DNA from: Algibacter pacificus
GTDB lineage: Bacteria > Bacteroidota > Bacteroidia > Flavobacteriales > Flavobacteriaceae
Assembly: GCF_008033385.1 (NCBI RefSeq)
Contig: NZ_VOGY01000001.1
Location: 558,001-622,000 of the forward strand
Direction: 5' to 3'
Length of the DNA stretch: 64,000 nt
Under the pieces are notes generated by a model that searched no databases, was not told the origin of the DNA, and worked only from the letters and a program-made list of their open reading frames with translations. Made by a program: the position numbers and the translations under genes. This document shows, in pieces, positions 24,546 to 33,696 of this stretch. The first letter of the stretch is position 1, and every line of letters starts with the position of its first letter.

Positions 24546-24817
24546 TCGCCTAGCTTTAAAAAAAATAAATAGAAATAGGCTGTACTTTTTTTTATAGTAT
24601 CATTTTGTGTAATAAATATATCAAAATGTCAATTGCTGTTTAGGTAGTTATATACGTAATTTACATTGCAATTGTAGAGGGTAGGAGTTTTAAGCTTGTC
24701 TTTTTCGATTTGTTTAATGAATCATCATTCGATAAATGGTGTAAAAAAAATAAATCAAAAAATGCTATTTTCGATAAAAGAACACCTTTGTACAAATAGT
24801 TGAAAATAAATACAATA
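24546..24817. other. AT-rich intergenic region before the isomerase-like gene
   Basis: No gene is seen in these 272 bases. A possible -7 box TATTTTCG (5 of 6 fixed positions) lies at 24766-24773, about 45 bp before the ATG at 24818. No copy of the locus operator is present. Confidence 0.35.
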
Positions 24818-26230
24818 ATGATAAAAGTAGGATTATTTGGTATTGGTTTAGATACCTATTGGCCGCAGTTTGAAGGCTTATTAGAACGTTTAGAAGGCTA
24901 TCAACAACAGATAGCAGATAAAATGGAAGAGTTTGGAGCAGAGGTTGTCAATGTGGGGTTGGTAGATTCACCAGTTGTAGCAAGAAAAAAAGCAGAAGTT
25001 TTAAAAGAGGAAGATGTAGATATTTTGTTTTTATACATCTCAACCTATGCTTTGTCTTCAACAGTATTACCTGTAGTACAAAAAGTAAAATGTCCAGTAG
25101 TCATTTTAAATATTCAGCCAGTCGCTGCTATCGATTACGAAAGTTTTAATGCTTTAGGCGATCGAGGTAAAATGACAGGAGAATGGTTGGCTCACTGTCA
25201 AGCTTGTTCTGTTCCAGAATTTGCGAATGTATTTAATCGTGCAGGAATAGACTATGAATTTGTAACAGGTTATTTAGGAGAGCAACGCGTTTGGGATGAC
25301 ATTCAAGATTGGATAGATGCAACAAAAGTAGCATCCATAATGCAGAATAATAGATTAGGCGTTTTGGGGCATTATTATGCAGGTATGTTAGATGTATATT
25401 CAGATTTAACCAAACAATCTTCAGCTTTTGGCACACACATAGAAATTGTAGAAATGTGTGAAGTAAAAAAGTACAGAGATGCTGTAACACAAGTTGAGGT
25501 TGATAAAAAGTTAACCGAATTTGAAACGACTTTTGAAGTTATTGATGCCTGTGAAGAATCCGAATTAATTCGCGCAGCAAAAACATCAATAGCTTTAGAT
25601 AAATTGGTAGAAAACCACGATTTGGGTTCTTTAGCCTATTATTATGAAGGCGAAAATGCCAATGAATACGAAAACATAGTCACTTCTGTAATTGCTGGAA
25701 ATACGTTGCTAACAGGTAAAAACGTACCTGTAGCAGGAGAATATGAAGTTAAGAATGCACAAGCTATGAAAATTATGGATGCTTTTGGTGTTGGTGGTTC
25801 TTTTTCAGAATTTTATGCAATGGATTTTAACGATGATATTGTGATGTTAGGTCATGATGGACCTGCACATTTTGCTATTGCAGAAGGTAATGTACAATTG
25901 GTGCCATTACCAGTATATCATGGAAAACCGGGAAAAGGTTTGTCTATTCAAATGACTGTAAAACACGGTCCAGTTACCTTGTTGTCAGTAGTTGAAGGCA
26001 AAGACGATGTTTTCTTACTAGTTGCAGAAGGCGAATCTGTAGAAGGACCAGTTTTACAAATAGGAAACACCAATAGTCGTTATCGATTTTCAATAGGGGC
26101 ACGTGCTTTTATGAACGAATGGTCTAAACAAGGACCATCTCATCATTGTGCTATAGGGGTTGGTCATATTGCCAATAAAATTGAGAAATTAGGGAATATT
26201 TTGAATTTAAGAGTGGTTCGTATTTGTTAA
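24818..26230 (+). CDS. L-fucose/L-arabinose isomerase-fold protein
   Basis: A soluble protein of 470 residues from ATG 24818 (an in-frame TTG at 24800 is less likely). There is no signal peptide, so it acts in the cytoplasm. The N-terminal Rossmann-like half (VGLFGIGLDTYWPQF, VDILFLYISTYALSS, VVILNIQP) and the C-terminal half (GGSFSEFYAMDF, MLGHDGPAHFAI, GLSIQMTVKHGPVTLLSV, RFSIGARAFMNEW) match the family that includes L-fucose and L-arabinose isomerases, which interconvert aldoses and ketoses with a divalent metal. The three genes downstream on the same strand end with a rhamnose transporter. That suggests isomerisation of L-rhamnose or another ulvan sugar, but the substrate is inferred only from context and the protein is not a classical RhaA. 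Confidence 0.75.
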   Translation: MIKVGLFGIGLDTYWPQFEGLLERLEGYQQQIADKMEEFGAEVVNVGLVDSPVVARKKAEVLKEEDVDILFLYISTYALSSTVLPVVQKVKCPVVILNIQPVAAIDYESFNALGDRGKMTGEWLAHCQACSVPEFANVFNRAGIDYEFVTGYLGEQRVWDDIQDWIDATKVASIMQNNRLGVLGHYYAGMLDVYSDLTKQSSAFGTHIEIVEMCEVKKYRDAVTQVEVDKKLTEFETTFEVIDACEESELIRAAKTSIALDKLVENHDLGSLAYYYEGENANEYENIVTSVIAGNTLLTGKNVPVAGEYEVKNAQAMKIMDAFGVGGSFSEFYAMDFNDDIVMLGHDGPAHFAIAEGNVQLVPLPVYHGKPGKGLSIQMTVKHGPVTLLSVVEGKDDVFLLVAEGESVEGPVLQIGNTNSRYRFSIGARAFMNEWSKQGPSHHCAIGVGHIANKIEKLGNILNLRVVRIC

Positions 26231-26251
26231 TTAATTTAGAAGAGGGTTTTA

Positions 26252-26286
26252 CAGGATAATATAAAGTCAAAAAAAGTATTAATATG
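26252..26286 (+). promoter_or_regulatory. Possible weak copy of the locus operator
   Basis: CAGGATA at 26252-26258 is an exact copy of the proximal half-site. The distal half at 26242-26248 matches only 4 of 7, and the sequence 21 bp downstream (TTAATATG, 26279-26286) matches 4 of 6 fixed positions of the -7 box. It precedes the sulfatase gene at 26338. Weaker than the other copies. Confidence 0.35.
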
Positions 26287-26337
26287 GAATTCTAAAACAA
26301 AAAGCTATAATCAATTAAAAAACAATAAAAATTTAGA

Positions 26338-27780
26338 ATGAAAATAATCAAAATATTTTATTTAATTCCTTTGATGTTATTAGTTTCTAGCTGTAAAAGC
26401 AAAAAACCAAATGTTAGTAAAAAAGCGTCAAAAAGTAACCAGCTAGCAGCAAAACCTAATATCATTTTTATCCTAGCAGATGATTTAGGCTATGGCGATG
26501 TGGGCTTTAATGGACAGGACAAAATAAAAACCCCAAACATTGATAAACTCGCTGCAAACGGAATGATTTTTACCAATCATTACTCGGGGTCTTCGGTTTG
26601 TGGGCCTTCAAGAGCAGTATTAATGACGGGTAAACATACAGGACACAGCACAGTTAGAGGCAATCCAAGATGGACAGCAAGTGGTACTCCTGTAGATATT
26701 AATGCAGAAGATGTTACTGTAGCAGAAGAATTGAAACGAGCAGGTTATACCACTGGAATCGTTGGTAAATGGGGCTTAGCAGAAAATCTTGAAGAAGGTG
26801 TGCCAAACAAACAAGGGTTTGATTATTTCTACGGATTCAATCAACACTCGACAGCACATCACTATTACCCGAAAAGTATTTTTGAAAATGAGAAGAGAGT
26901 GACCTTAAAAGGGAATGATCCAAAAACCAAAAAAGGACAACACATTCATTATTTAATGACTGAAAAAGCAACTGAATTTATCGATAAAAATCATAAAAAG
27001 CCTTTTTTTTTGTATTTGTCCTATACCATTCCGCATTTTGAATTAACAATTCTTGAAAAAGAAAAAGAACAATACAAGAATTTAGGTTGGCCAAAACGAA
27101 AAATGAAGCTAGGACATTATCGCCATGATGAAGATGGACATATTACTTATGCTGCTATGGTGTCTACAATGGATAGAGATATTGGAAATCTTATAAAACA
27201 GCTAGAAAATCTAGGTGTAGCCGATAACACTTTAATTGTTTTTACGAGTGATAATGGGCACGAATATGACGATTTAAAAAATGAGTTTTTCAACAGTAAT
27301 GGAGATTTTCAAGGGCATAAACGCGATTTGTATGAAGGTGGAATTCACACCCCCTTTGTAGCCTACTGGCCTAATAAAATTAAAGCTGGGTCAAAAACCA
27401 ATCATATTTCTGCTTTTTGGGATTTTTTACCAACAGCTTGTGATTTGGCAGGTATACAACCTTCTGATACAATTGATGGTATTTCTTATGCACCAACACT
27501 TTTAGGAAATGAGATTCAGCAACAAAAACACGAATATTTGTATTGGGAATTTAACGAGAGAAGAGGTCCGATTCAAGCCGTTAGACAGAACAATTGGAAA
27601 GCTGTGAAGTTCGATAATGAAGCTATTGAACTTTACGATTTAAATAAAGATATTAGTGAGCAAAATAATATAGCAGACAAACATCCAGAAAAAATCAAGG
27701 AGCTACTGTATCTCATTAACAATTCTCGTACCGAACATCCTGAGTTTCCATTGGTAAAGAAAACACTCAAGAAAAAATAA
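26338..27780 (+). CDS. S1-family arylsulfatase lipoprotein
   Basis: A 480-residue sulfatase with lipobox LVSSC at about residue 19. Metal motif NIIFILADDLGYGDVGF, maturation site VCGPSRAVLMTGKHTGH with the formylglycine cysteine at C88, then GIVGKWGLAE, LSYTIPHFE and VFTSDNGHEYD. Signature and size are those of arylsulfatase A-type S1 enzymes. It should remove a sulfate ester from algal oligosaccharides in the periplasm; position specificity cannot be read from sequence. It is followed after 34 bp by a second sulfatase and then by rhaT, so desulfation and rhamnose uptake genes appear to be expressed together. Confidence 0.92.
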   Translation: MKIIKIFYLIPLMLLVSSCKSKKPNVSKKASKSNQLAAKPNIIFILADDLGYGDVGFNGQDKIKTPNIDKLAANGMIFTNHYSGSSVCGPSRAVLMTGKHTGHSTVRGNPRWTASGTPVDINAEDVTVAEELKRAGYTTGIVGKWGLAENLEEGVPNKQGFDYFYGFNQHSTAHHYYPKSIFENEKRVTLKGNDPKTKKGQHIHYLMTEKATEFIDKNHKKPFFLYLSYTIPHFELTILEKEKEQYKNLGWPKRKMKLGHYRHDEDGHITYAAMVSTMDRDIGNLIKQLENLGVADNTLIVFTSDNGHEYDDLKNEFFNSNGDFQGHKRDLYEGGIHTPFVAYWPNKIKAGSKTNHISAFWDFLPTACDLAGIQPSDTIDGISYAPTLLGNEIQQQKHEYLYWEFNERRGPIQAVRQNNWKAVKFDNEAIELYDLNKDISEQNNIADKHPEKIKELLYLINNSRTEHPEFPLVKKTLKKK

Positions 27781-27814
27781 ATTTGTCTTTAATTTATAAA
27801 CATAAAAATCAAGT

Positions 27815-29212
27815 ATGAAATTACGATTATTAATTGCAGCTGTTACGCTTTTATCAATCAGTTCTTGTAAGAATCAATCTAATGAAAAGGAACATGCTAA
27901 GCCCAACATTATTATCATAAATGTTGATGATATGGGCTGGAGAGATGTTGGTTTTATGGGAAGCGAATATTATGAAACACCAAACATAGATTATTTATCA
28001 AGCTTAGGTATGGTGTTCACCAATGGCTATGCAGCTTCCTCAAACTGTGCACCTAGTAGAGCGTGTTTAATGACAGGACAGTGGACGCCGAGACATGGAA
28101 TTTACACGGTTAGTCCTTCAACACGAGGGAAATCTGAAGACAGAAAATTAATTCCAACAAAAAACACACATACACTTTCAAAAGACCATATTATTTTACC
28201 AGAGGTACTTCATGATAATGGATATGTTAATTGCCATGCAGGGAAGTGGCATTTAAGTGATAATCCATTAAAATATGGGTTTGATGTAAACATTGGAGGC
28301 GGACACAATGGTTTGCCCAAAAGTTATTTACCACCATATAAAAATGTTAAGATTGAAAAAGGAGATAGTAAGTATTTAACCGATTTGATTATGGAAAAAA
28401 CATTACAATTTGTTGATTCTGTGCAAAATCCGTTTTTCTTATATTATTCGCCTTATGCAGTACATGTGCCGATTATGCCAGTAGATAGTATTGTCCCGAA
28501 ATACAAAAAGAAAACACCATGGAATGGTCAGGGGAACCCAGAATACGCCTCTATGGTTGATAATTTAGATAGAAACATAGGTTTACTTATTGACAAATTA
28601 AAAGAAAAACATTTGTTTGATAATACATTACTTGTTTTTACGTCAGATAATGGAGGATTATATGGAATAACCAAACAAAAACCATTACGTGCTGGTAAAG
28701 GAAGCTATTATGAAGGTGGTATCAGAGAACCATTTTTCTTTGTCTTAAATAATAAAATTAAACCAAGTACCAAGAGCGATGTGCCTATAACAAACCTTGA
28801 TATCTTTCCAACAATTTTAAATTATGCAGGAGTAAAAAACGCAAGTCTAGCTCTAGATGGAAATAATATATCTTCTATTTTAGAAGGAAAAGAGGAAAAA
28901 CTAGAACGTTCTTTGTTTTGGCATTTTCCCATTTATTTACAAGCCTATAATGTAAATGATAATGAAAACAGGGATCCTTTGTTTAGAACGCGCCCTGGTT
29001 CTGTCATACGAAAAGGAGATTGGAAACTTCATTATTATTTTGAGGATGATGGTGTTGAATTGTATAATTTATCTGAAGATATTGGAGAAAAAAATAATCT
29101 TGTAGATACGCATTCCGAAAAGAAAGAGGAGTTGTTAAAAATATTGAAAGCATGGTGGGAAGAAACGGGGGCTCCTTTGCCTAAAACTAAAAACCCTGAA
29201 TTTGTAAACTAG
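27815..29212 (+). CDS. S1-family sulfatase lipoprotein
   Basis: A 465-residue sulfatase with lipobox SISSC near residue 18. Motifs are NIIIINVDDMGWRDVGFMG, SNCAPSRACLMTGQW with formylglycine cysteine C78, CHAGKWHLSD, SPYAVHVPI and VFTSDNGGLYG. The CAPSRACLMTG plus TPRHGIYTV block defines a common sulfatase subgroup in marine Bacteroidota, distinct from its neighbour, so the two adjacent enzymes probably attack different sulfate positions. Located 34 bp after one sulfatase and 33 bp before rhaT. Confidence 0.92.
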   Translation: MKLRLLIAAVTLLSISSCKNQSNEKEHAKPNIIIINVDDMGWRDVGFMGSEYYETPNIDYLSSLGMVFTNGYAASSNCAPSRACLMTGQWTPRHGIYTVSPSTRGKSEDRKLIPTKNTHTLSKDHIILPEVLHDNGYVNCHAGKWHLSDNPLKYGFDVNIGGGHNGLPKSYLPPYKNVKIEKGDSKYLTDLIMEKTLQFVDSVQNPFFLYYSPYAVHVPIMPVDSIVPKYKKKTPWNGQGNPEYASMVDNLDRNIGLLIDKLKEKHLFDNTLLVFTSDNGGLYGITKQKPLRAGKGSYYEGGIREPFFFVLNNKIKPSTKSDVPITNLDIFPTILNYAGVKNASLALDGNNISSILEGKEEKLERSLFWHFPIYLQAYNVNDNENRDPLFRTRPGSVIRKGDWKLHYYFEDDGVELYNLSEDIGEKNNLVDTHSEKKEELLKILKAWWEETGAPLPKTKNPEFVN

Positions 29213-29245
29213 ATTAAACCTTAATAAATTTATTTTTAAAATATT

Positions 29246-30298
29246 ATGCAAGCAATTTTAGGAGTTTTATTTCATTCATTAGGAGGCGTAGCAGCAGGTA
29301 GTTTTTACATGCCATATAATAAAGTAAAAGGTTGGGCTTGGGAAACCTATTGGATGGTTGGTGGAGTTATGTCTTGGCTAATCGTGCCGCCGATAGCTGC
29401 TTATTTAACTGTTCCTGGTTTTGTAGACATTATTGCATCGAGTTCAAGTTCTATTTTATCTTTTACTTTTTTAATGGGGTTGCTTTGGGGAGTTGGCGGT
29501 TTATCTTATGGCTTAGGTGTTCGTTATTTAGGGATGTCTTTAGGGAATTCTGTAGTCTTAGGGTTTTGTGCCGCTTTTGGTGCCGTTGTTCCATCAATTT
29601 ATTATAATTTTAATCCCGAAGATGGTAAAACGTCATTTACAGATATGATATCTACCACAGGAGGACAGGTTGTTTTACTTGGTGTTTTAGTTTGTTTGGT
29701 GGGTATTGCGCTTTCTGGTAAAGCAGGCATGATGAAAGAAAATGAGCTGTCTGATGAACAAAAAAAAGAAAGTGTAAGTGAGTTTAATTTAATAAAAGGA
29801 TTGGCTGTTGCTATTTTATCTGGAATTTTAAGTTCCTTTTTCAGCTTTGGCATAGAGGCCGGGAAACCATTGGCAGATGCTGCTGTAGAAGCTGGGTATG
29901 ACCATTTGTTTGCTAACAATGTCACTTTTATTGTTATTCTTTGGGGCGGTTTAGCAACTAATTTAGTTTGGACAACTATTTTAAGTATTAAAAATAAGTC
30001 GTATGTAGATTTTACTAATAAAAGTACGCCAATTCGTAAAAATGTATTGTTTTCCGCTTTAGCTGGGACCATTTGGTTTTTACAGTTCTTTTTCTACGGT
30101 ATGGGCGAAAGTAAGTTAGGGAATGGAGCTAGTTCGTGGATTTTGCATATGTCTACTATTATTTTAACAGCCAATCTTTGGGGTATTTATCGTAAAGAAT
30201 GGAAAGGTGTTGCCGCTAAAACTAAATGGACCATAACTTCAGGTATTGTGGTTATTGTATTATCTGTTGTTTTGGTAGGGATTGGTAATTCTTTATAA
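29246..30298 (+). CDS. rhaT: L-rhamnose/H+ symporter RhaT
   Basis: A 350-residue inner-membrane protein with about ten hydrophobic segments and the characteristic RhaT opening (LGVLFHSLGGVAAGSFYMPYNKVKGWAWE, in two overlapping motifs: a GSFY turn and a KGWAWETYW turn). Further family motifs are GLLWGVGGLSYGLGVRYLG, LGFCAAFGAVVP and LSSFFSFGIEAGKPLA. RhaT imports L-rhamnose with protons. It is the last gene of the run from 24818 and is followed after 18 bp by a strong terminator. It is the clearest evidence in the window that free L-rhamnose is the end product of the pathway. Confidence 0.93.
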   Translation: MQAILGVLFHSLGGVAAGSFYMPYNKVKGWAWETYWMVGGVMSWLIVPPIAAYLTVPGFVDIIASSSSSILSFTFLMGLLWGVGGLSYGLGVRYLGMSLGNSVVLGFCAAFGAVVPSIYYNFNPEDGKTSFTDMISTTGGQVVLLGVLVCLVGIALSGKAGMMKENELSDEQKKESVSEFNLIKGLAVAILSGILSSFFSFGIEAGKPLADAAVEAGYDHLFANNVTFIVILWGGLATNLVWTTILSIKNKSYVDFTNKSTPIRKNVLFSALAGTIWFLQFFFYGMGESKLGNGASSWILHMSTIILTANLWGIYRKEWKGVAAKTKWTITSGIVVIVLSVVLVGIGNSL

Positions 30299-30316
30299 AA
30301 CATTTTGTTAAACAAT

Positions 30317-30351
30317 AAAAAGAGGCTGTCTGGAAAAGACAGCCTCTTTTT
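30317..30351. terminator. Bidirectional intrinsic terminator after rhaT
   Basis: Perfect 11-bp stem AGAGGCTGTCT/AGACAGCCTCT with a 5-base loop, flanked by an A-run on the left and a T-run on the right, so it can stop transcription from both strands. Confidence 0.9.
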
Positions 30352-30387
30352 ATGTGAGCTATTTTAATCGTTATTATACCAAGGATT

Positions 30388-30711
30388 TTAATTATCTCTA
30401 AAATCGTGTTGAATGTCAGACCACCAAATATCAGCTTCACCTGCATGGCATCTATATGCTCCAAATCGTATCTTTGCATTTTGTCCTGTTTGATACTTAT
30501 CTATTCCATTAATTGTTACTTTAGTATTTGGAACATTCCAAGAAAAAGTAGAGCCACTAATGGTAACTTCAACATATTGTCTAGTAGAAGTATTCCAACC
30601 ATTAACCATTTTTATTTGAACTCTTTGATCTCCAGGGACATTTTTTAGAAACACTAAGTTTCTACCGTCAGTACCCGATCCGCACGTTTTATAATTTGTT
30701 CTCTGTAACAT
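30388..30711 (-). pseudogene. Truncated polysaccharide lyase fragment (PL28-like C-terminal end)
   Basis: Reads 107 residues without a signal peptide, and an in-frame TAG sits directly before the first ATG, so the N-terminal part is lost. The fragment ends with IRFGAYRCHAGEADIWW, nearly the same as IRFGAYRCWGGEADIRW in the complete PL28-like lyase at 32162-33622, and includes RVQIKMVNGWN, matching IQVTMVNEFAG there. This is the last third of the beta-jelly-roll catalytic domain. Without the earlier strands it is unlikely to be active. It lies 36 bp from the rhaT terminator and downstream of the protease gene on the same strand. It is most simply a leftover of a second lyase gene; a functional small protein cannot be excluded. 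Confidence 0.75.
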
Positions 30712-30809
30712 CTAATTACTTTGTCTTTTTTGTACATAATGTTTAAAATTATGTAGCCTTATTTTAAACAGGCATTTTCAAAATTACCAAACAAAATCAA
30801 ATGTATTCA

Positions 30810-30846
30810 AAAAAAGAAAATCGTCTAAAAATTACTTTTTAGACGA
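30810..30846 (-). terminator. Intrinsic terminator after the metalloprotease gene
   Basis: On the minus strand the stem TCGTCTAAAAA/TTTTTAGACGA with a 4-base loop (30821-30846) is followed by a T-rich run (30810-30820), 24 bp beyond the stop of the protease gene. Confidence 0.8.
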
Positions 30847-30870
30847 CCTCTTAGCTATGATGTTATTAAT

Positions 30871-32043
30871 TTAGTTACAAGAACCTAGGTTGTTCCAACC
30901 CGTACTTGTTCGTTGATATAATGTTCCTTGGTAAGTCACTTTGTCACCTACATAGTAATAACGATAACTGTTAAATGCAGGTATTCCTGCACAAATATCA
31001 ACAGTCGTTACAGCTCCACAAACCCCTATATAATTCCAGTAACCAGGATCTGCTATTCGATATAGTTTTCCTTGGTAAGTCACTAATTCCCCTTTACTAA
31101 AGGTCCTAGAACCCCACGCAGGAACACCATTACAATCATAAGTTGTTCCAGTTGAGGTATCAGGGTACATTTCATTAATTCCAGTAATATCTCCAGAAGA
31201 TAATCCAGATCTATTCGCAGTATACGTTGTACCATTTTTTCTTAAAATAGTTGGCTGGCCATTACGAGAAAAAGCGTATGAAGAGTACAGCATAATTGAA
31301 TTAAAATCAAGAGAGGAAGTGTATTCTCTACCATCTTGCCCTTGTTGCCCATAGGTATAGAAATTAAATTCTCTACCTGGTTCAATGTTCCCAAAATTAA
31401 CAGTAATAAAATTGTCTCTATCTGCTCTACTCTGTTCATGCCATAATCCAACGGCATGGCCAATTTCATGAATTACACTTCCTGTAGTACATCCAGAAGC
31501 AAGCGTAATATTTTGTTGGCCACCTATTCTTCCAACGTTGGAAGAACAACCCTCACCAGGTGTGAAAAACACAAAATCTGATTGGTTTGTGCGTTGTACA
31601 AATTTTAATGCCGTTTTGGATTGCCAATGATTAATGGCATCGAATACACGCTGCTGATTTGGGAGGCTGGAACTTATTACATAATAAACAGTGTTGTTAG
31701 GCCATCTTCCACCAGTACGCCCTACACTTTTTCCTTTACTAGCCAGATTTGAAGTTGGAGCAGGAAATAAGGTTGGCTCGGTTGTTAATTGATCTAGCTC
31801 AAATATCATATCACCACCAAGAACATAAGTGTTGTTTATTTTTTCTACGGTCAGTTTGGTAGAGCCATAATATAGTTCGTGTATAGTTCCATTATCTTTT
31901 GAAAACGCTAATTCTGGGTCGGTCGGATCAATCGTTTCATCTGTAATTAACTGTTCTTCTTCTGTTAAATTTTCATTGTGTTCACATGAAGTAAATAAAA
32001 GCAACATGATAGTGAAAAATGCTAATATATTTTTAAATTTCAT
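30871..32043 (-). CDS. Astacin-family (M12A) zinc metalloprotease lipoprotein with two C-terminal chitin-binding-like repeats
   Basis: About 390 residues from ATG 32041-32043; an upstream in-frame ATG at 32076 would add 11 residues before the signal. The lipobox is LLFTSC. The zinc site HEIGHAVGLWHE (H192, E193, H196, H202) followed by SRADRD and the Met-turn SIMLYSSY identify an astacin-type protease, close to flavastacin-like enzymes. The C-terminal ~80 residues form two similar modules, each starting C-x-G-(V/I)-P-A and containing the YQGKLY/YQGTLY strand and a W-N-x2-G-x-C ending. These resemble small chitin-binding (type 5/12) domains. It lies downstream of the PL28-like lyase on the same strand with no terminator between. 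It may trim surface proteins or attack algal cell-wall protein; this is inference. Confidence 0.88.
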   Translation of the reverse strand: MKFKNILAFFTIMLLLFTSCEHNENLTEEEQLITDETIDPTDPELAFSKDNGTIHELYYGSTKLTVEKINNTYVLGGDMIFELDQLTTEPTLFPAPTSNLASKGKSVGRTGGRWPNNTVYYVISSSLPNQQRVFDAINHWQSKTALKFVQRTNQSDFVFFTPGEGCSSNVGRIGGQQNITLASGCTTGSVIHEIGHAVGLWHEQSRADRDNFITVNFGNIEPGREFNFYTYGQQGQDGREYTSSLDFNSIMLYSSYAFSRNGQPTILRKNGTTYTANRSGLSSGDITGINEMYPDTSTGTTYDCNGVPAWGSRTFSKGELVTYQGKLYRIADPGYWNYIGVCGAVTTVDICAGIPAFNSYRYYYVGDKVTYQGTLYQRTSTGWNNLGSCN

Positions 32044-32161
32044 ATTAATAATAGGTTTTATATTTGTTGAAATCATTTTTATTTTTTTTAATAAAAAAAA
32101 TATTATATAAGTAATTACTCTATGTAATTCTTAATTTATTTAAAATATTAAGCGCTGGTAG

Positions 32162-33622
32162 CTAGTAATCATAAAGTTCTAATTCTTTTACTTCTACATA
32201 TCCTTCTGCTCCTCTTATTGATTGAATTCCAAAGGCATGCCCATAGGCGTTTATACCTTCTATCATTACCGTATTGCTATAGTTACCTCTTACTGATTTG
32301 GCAACTTTCCATCCATTGTTATAATATAAGATATCAAAATCTCTCATAACTCTCGCATTAAATACTACTTTAGCTCTTTTTAATGTGTAAAATCTATTAT
32401 GATCTGCAATCATCCAATGTTGTGTAGTTGTATTAAAGTTGGCAGATGCCCAGTATGAATTATAGTTTCCGTCCATTACACTTGCTGCTGGGTAAGCTGC
32501 TTCATACCAGTATGAGCTAGATCTTCTGTTAAAGCTTGTTGGTGCAAAGTTTCTAGAAGGATCCCAGTTACTACCTCCGTTATTGGAAGAATTATTAGAA
32601 CAGCTAGAACCTCCAACTACAGAATTCATGCTTACGCCACTAGCCCATCTAATATCTGCTTCACCACCCCAACATCTGTAAGCTCCAAATCGTATTTTTG
32701 CTTGCGTACCACGAGTAGGTTCTGGTATATTATAAGTTCTAGTTAAATTTCTTGGATTACCATTTACGTCTTTACCTCTTAAAGTAATTATTACACGGTG
32801 CACTAAATTATTACATGAACCGGCAAATTCGTTAACCATAGTAACTTGAATAGGTTCACCTCTATTGAAATCAAAATTAAGGTTATCTATATATCTCGCA
32901 GTAGAATTTCTTAGAGCTCCAGCACCGTTTTGCATATGTTCTACGTAAAATCTAAACCGTGTTTGGTTACTGCCAGTTCCAGAAACTGGTTTTACTAATA
33001 ATAGAGCAAGGGCTGGGTCGCTGTTATTACTTTGACCACTAGTTCTTGTATCTTTCCCTTTAGCTTGGCAAATATAAGTTCCTGAGTTGTTTTGTGCAAG
33101 TGAGCCACCATTAGTAGCATCACCAACTCTCCAAACTCTTACAGTACCATTAAAAGTAACTTTAGTACCAGGTGCATTAGAATTAGCAGCTACACTGGCT
33201 CGTTCTATTCTTGGTTGCTTATTGTCAAATGCATTTGTTCCAGCTCTTAATCTGTATCTTCCATATGTAACATTTGCTACATTTGTTTGCGAATAGTTAT
33301 AAGCACAAGTTCTGTCATCCAAAATAGGTCTCACACCATTAACATCTGTTACACCAGCGCCTAGAACTTCATCAGCAGTGTACTCTTTATAACCTTCAGG
33401 ATTGTCACAAGGTTGTGTTGTTTGTTTTCCTTGAACCCTAGCTTGTAAGTCATTGTCTTTTTCGGGGATTTCCTCAGGACTAGGTAATTCTGATAAGTCA
33501 AAAGTGTTTTGTTCTTTTGAATTTTCAATACCGTCAACATCTTCGGAACATGAGAAGGTAAAGCTTAGTGTAAGCAATAAAATTAATCTGGTTAAATTAA
33601 TTGTAGTTAATTTTTTCTTCAT
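32162..33622 (-). CDS. PL28-like ulvan lyase with C-terminal discoidin-type binding module
   Basis: A 486-residue lipoprotein (lipobox FTFSC). Residues about 75-340 form a beta-jelly-roll lyase domain: YGRYRLRAGTNAFDN, TRFRFYVEHMQNG, and a closing IRFGAYRCWGGEADIRW strand, the pattern of PL7-like and PL28 lyases. Residues about 350-486 are an F5/8 type C (CBM32-like) module (APTSFNRRSSSYWYEAAYP, SVMDGNYNSYWAS, WMIADH, VEVKELELYDY). PL28 enzymes cleave ulvan by beta-elimination, and this two-module plan with a binding domain fits them; assignment is from pattern recognition. A tandem operator copy lies upstream on the same strand (33680-33696), with a -7 box at 33652-33659. Together with the astacin-type gene downstream it forms a probable two-gene unit. 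Confidence 0.82.
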   Translation of the reverse strand: MKKKLTTINLTRLILLLTLSFTFSCSEDVDGIENSKEQNTFDLSELPSPEEIPEKDNDLQARVQGKQTTQPCDNPEGYKEYTADEVLGAGVTDVNGVRPILDDRTCAYNYSQTNVANVTYGRYRLRAGTNAFDNKQPRIERASVAANSNAPGTKVTFNGTVRVWRVGDATNGGSLAQNNSGTYICQAKGKDTRTSGQSNNSDPALALLLVKPVSGTGSNQTRFRFYVEHMQNGAGALRNSTARYIDNLNFDFNRGEPIQVTMVNEFAGSCNNLVHRVIITLRGKDVNGNPRNLTRTYNIPEPTRGTQAKIRFGAYRCWGGEADIRWASGVSMNSVVGGSSCSNNSSNNGGSNWDPSRNFAPTSFNRRSSSYWYEAAYPAASVMDGNYNSYWASANFNTTTQHWMIADHNRFYTLKRAKVVFNARVMRDFDILYYNNGWKVAKSVRGNYSNTVMIEGINAYGHAFGIQSIRGAEGYVEVKELELYDY

Positions 33623-33651
33623 TTTTTAATAAATTTTAAGTTAATTTTTGT

Positions 33652-33696
33652 TAAAACTATATCGTTTTTTCCTACAAGGTGTCCTGCCGTATCCTG
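33652..33696 (-). promoter_or_regulatory. Locus operator copy 2 and -7 box (for PL28-like lyase)
   Basis: On the minus strand, CAGGATA (33696-33690) and CAGGACA (33686-33680) form a direct repeat with 10-bp period. TAGTTTTA (33659-33652), 5 of 6 fixed positions of TAnnTTTG, starts exactly 21 bp past the repeat end. Confidence 0.7.

Noticed and set aside
24547-24578. GCCTA/TAGGC pairing followed by a T-run after the FN3 lipoprotein gene
   Set aside because: Only five base pairs around a loop of over 20 bases; too weak to call a terminator.
29602-30072. 156-codon open frame on the minus strand inside rhaT
   Set aside because: Antisense of hydrophobic transporter codons; the sense frame is clearly RhaT.
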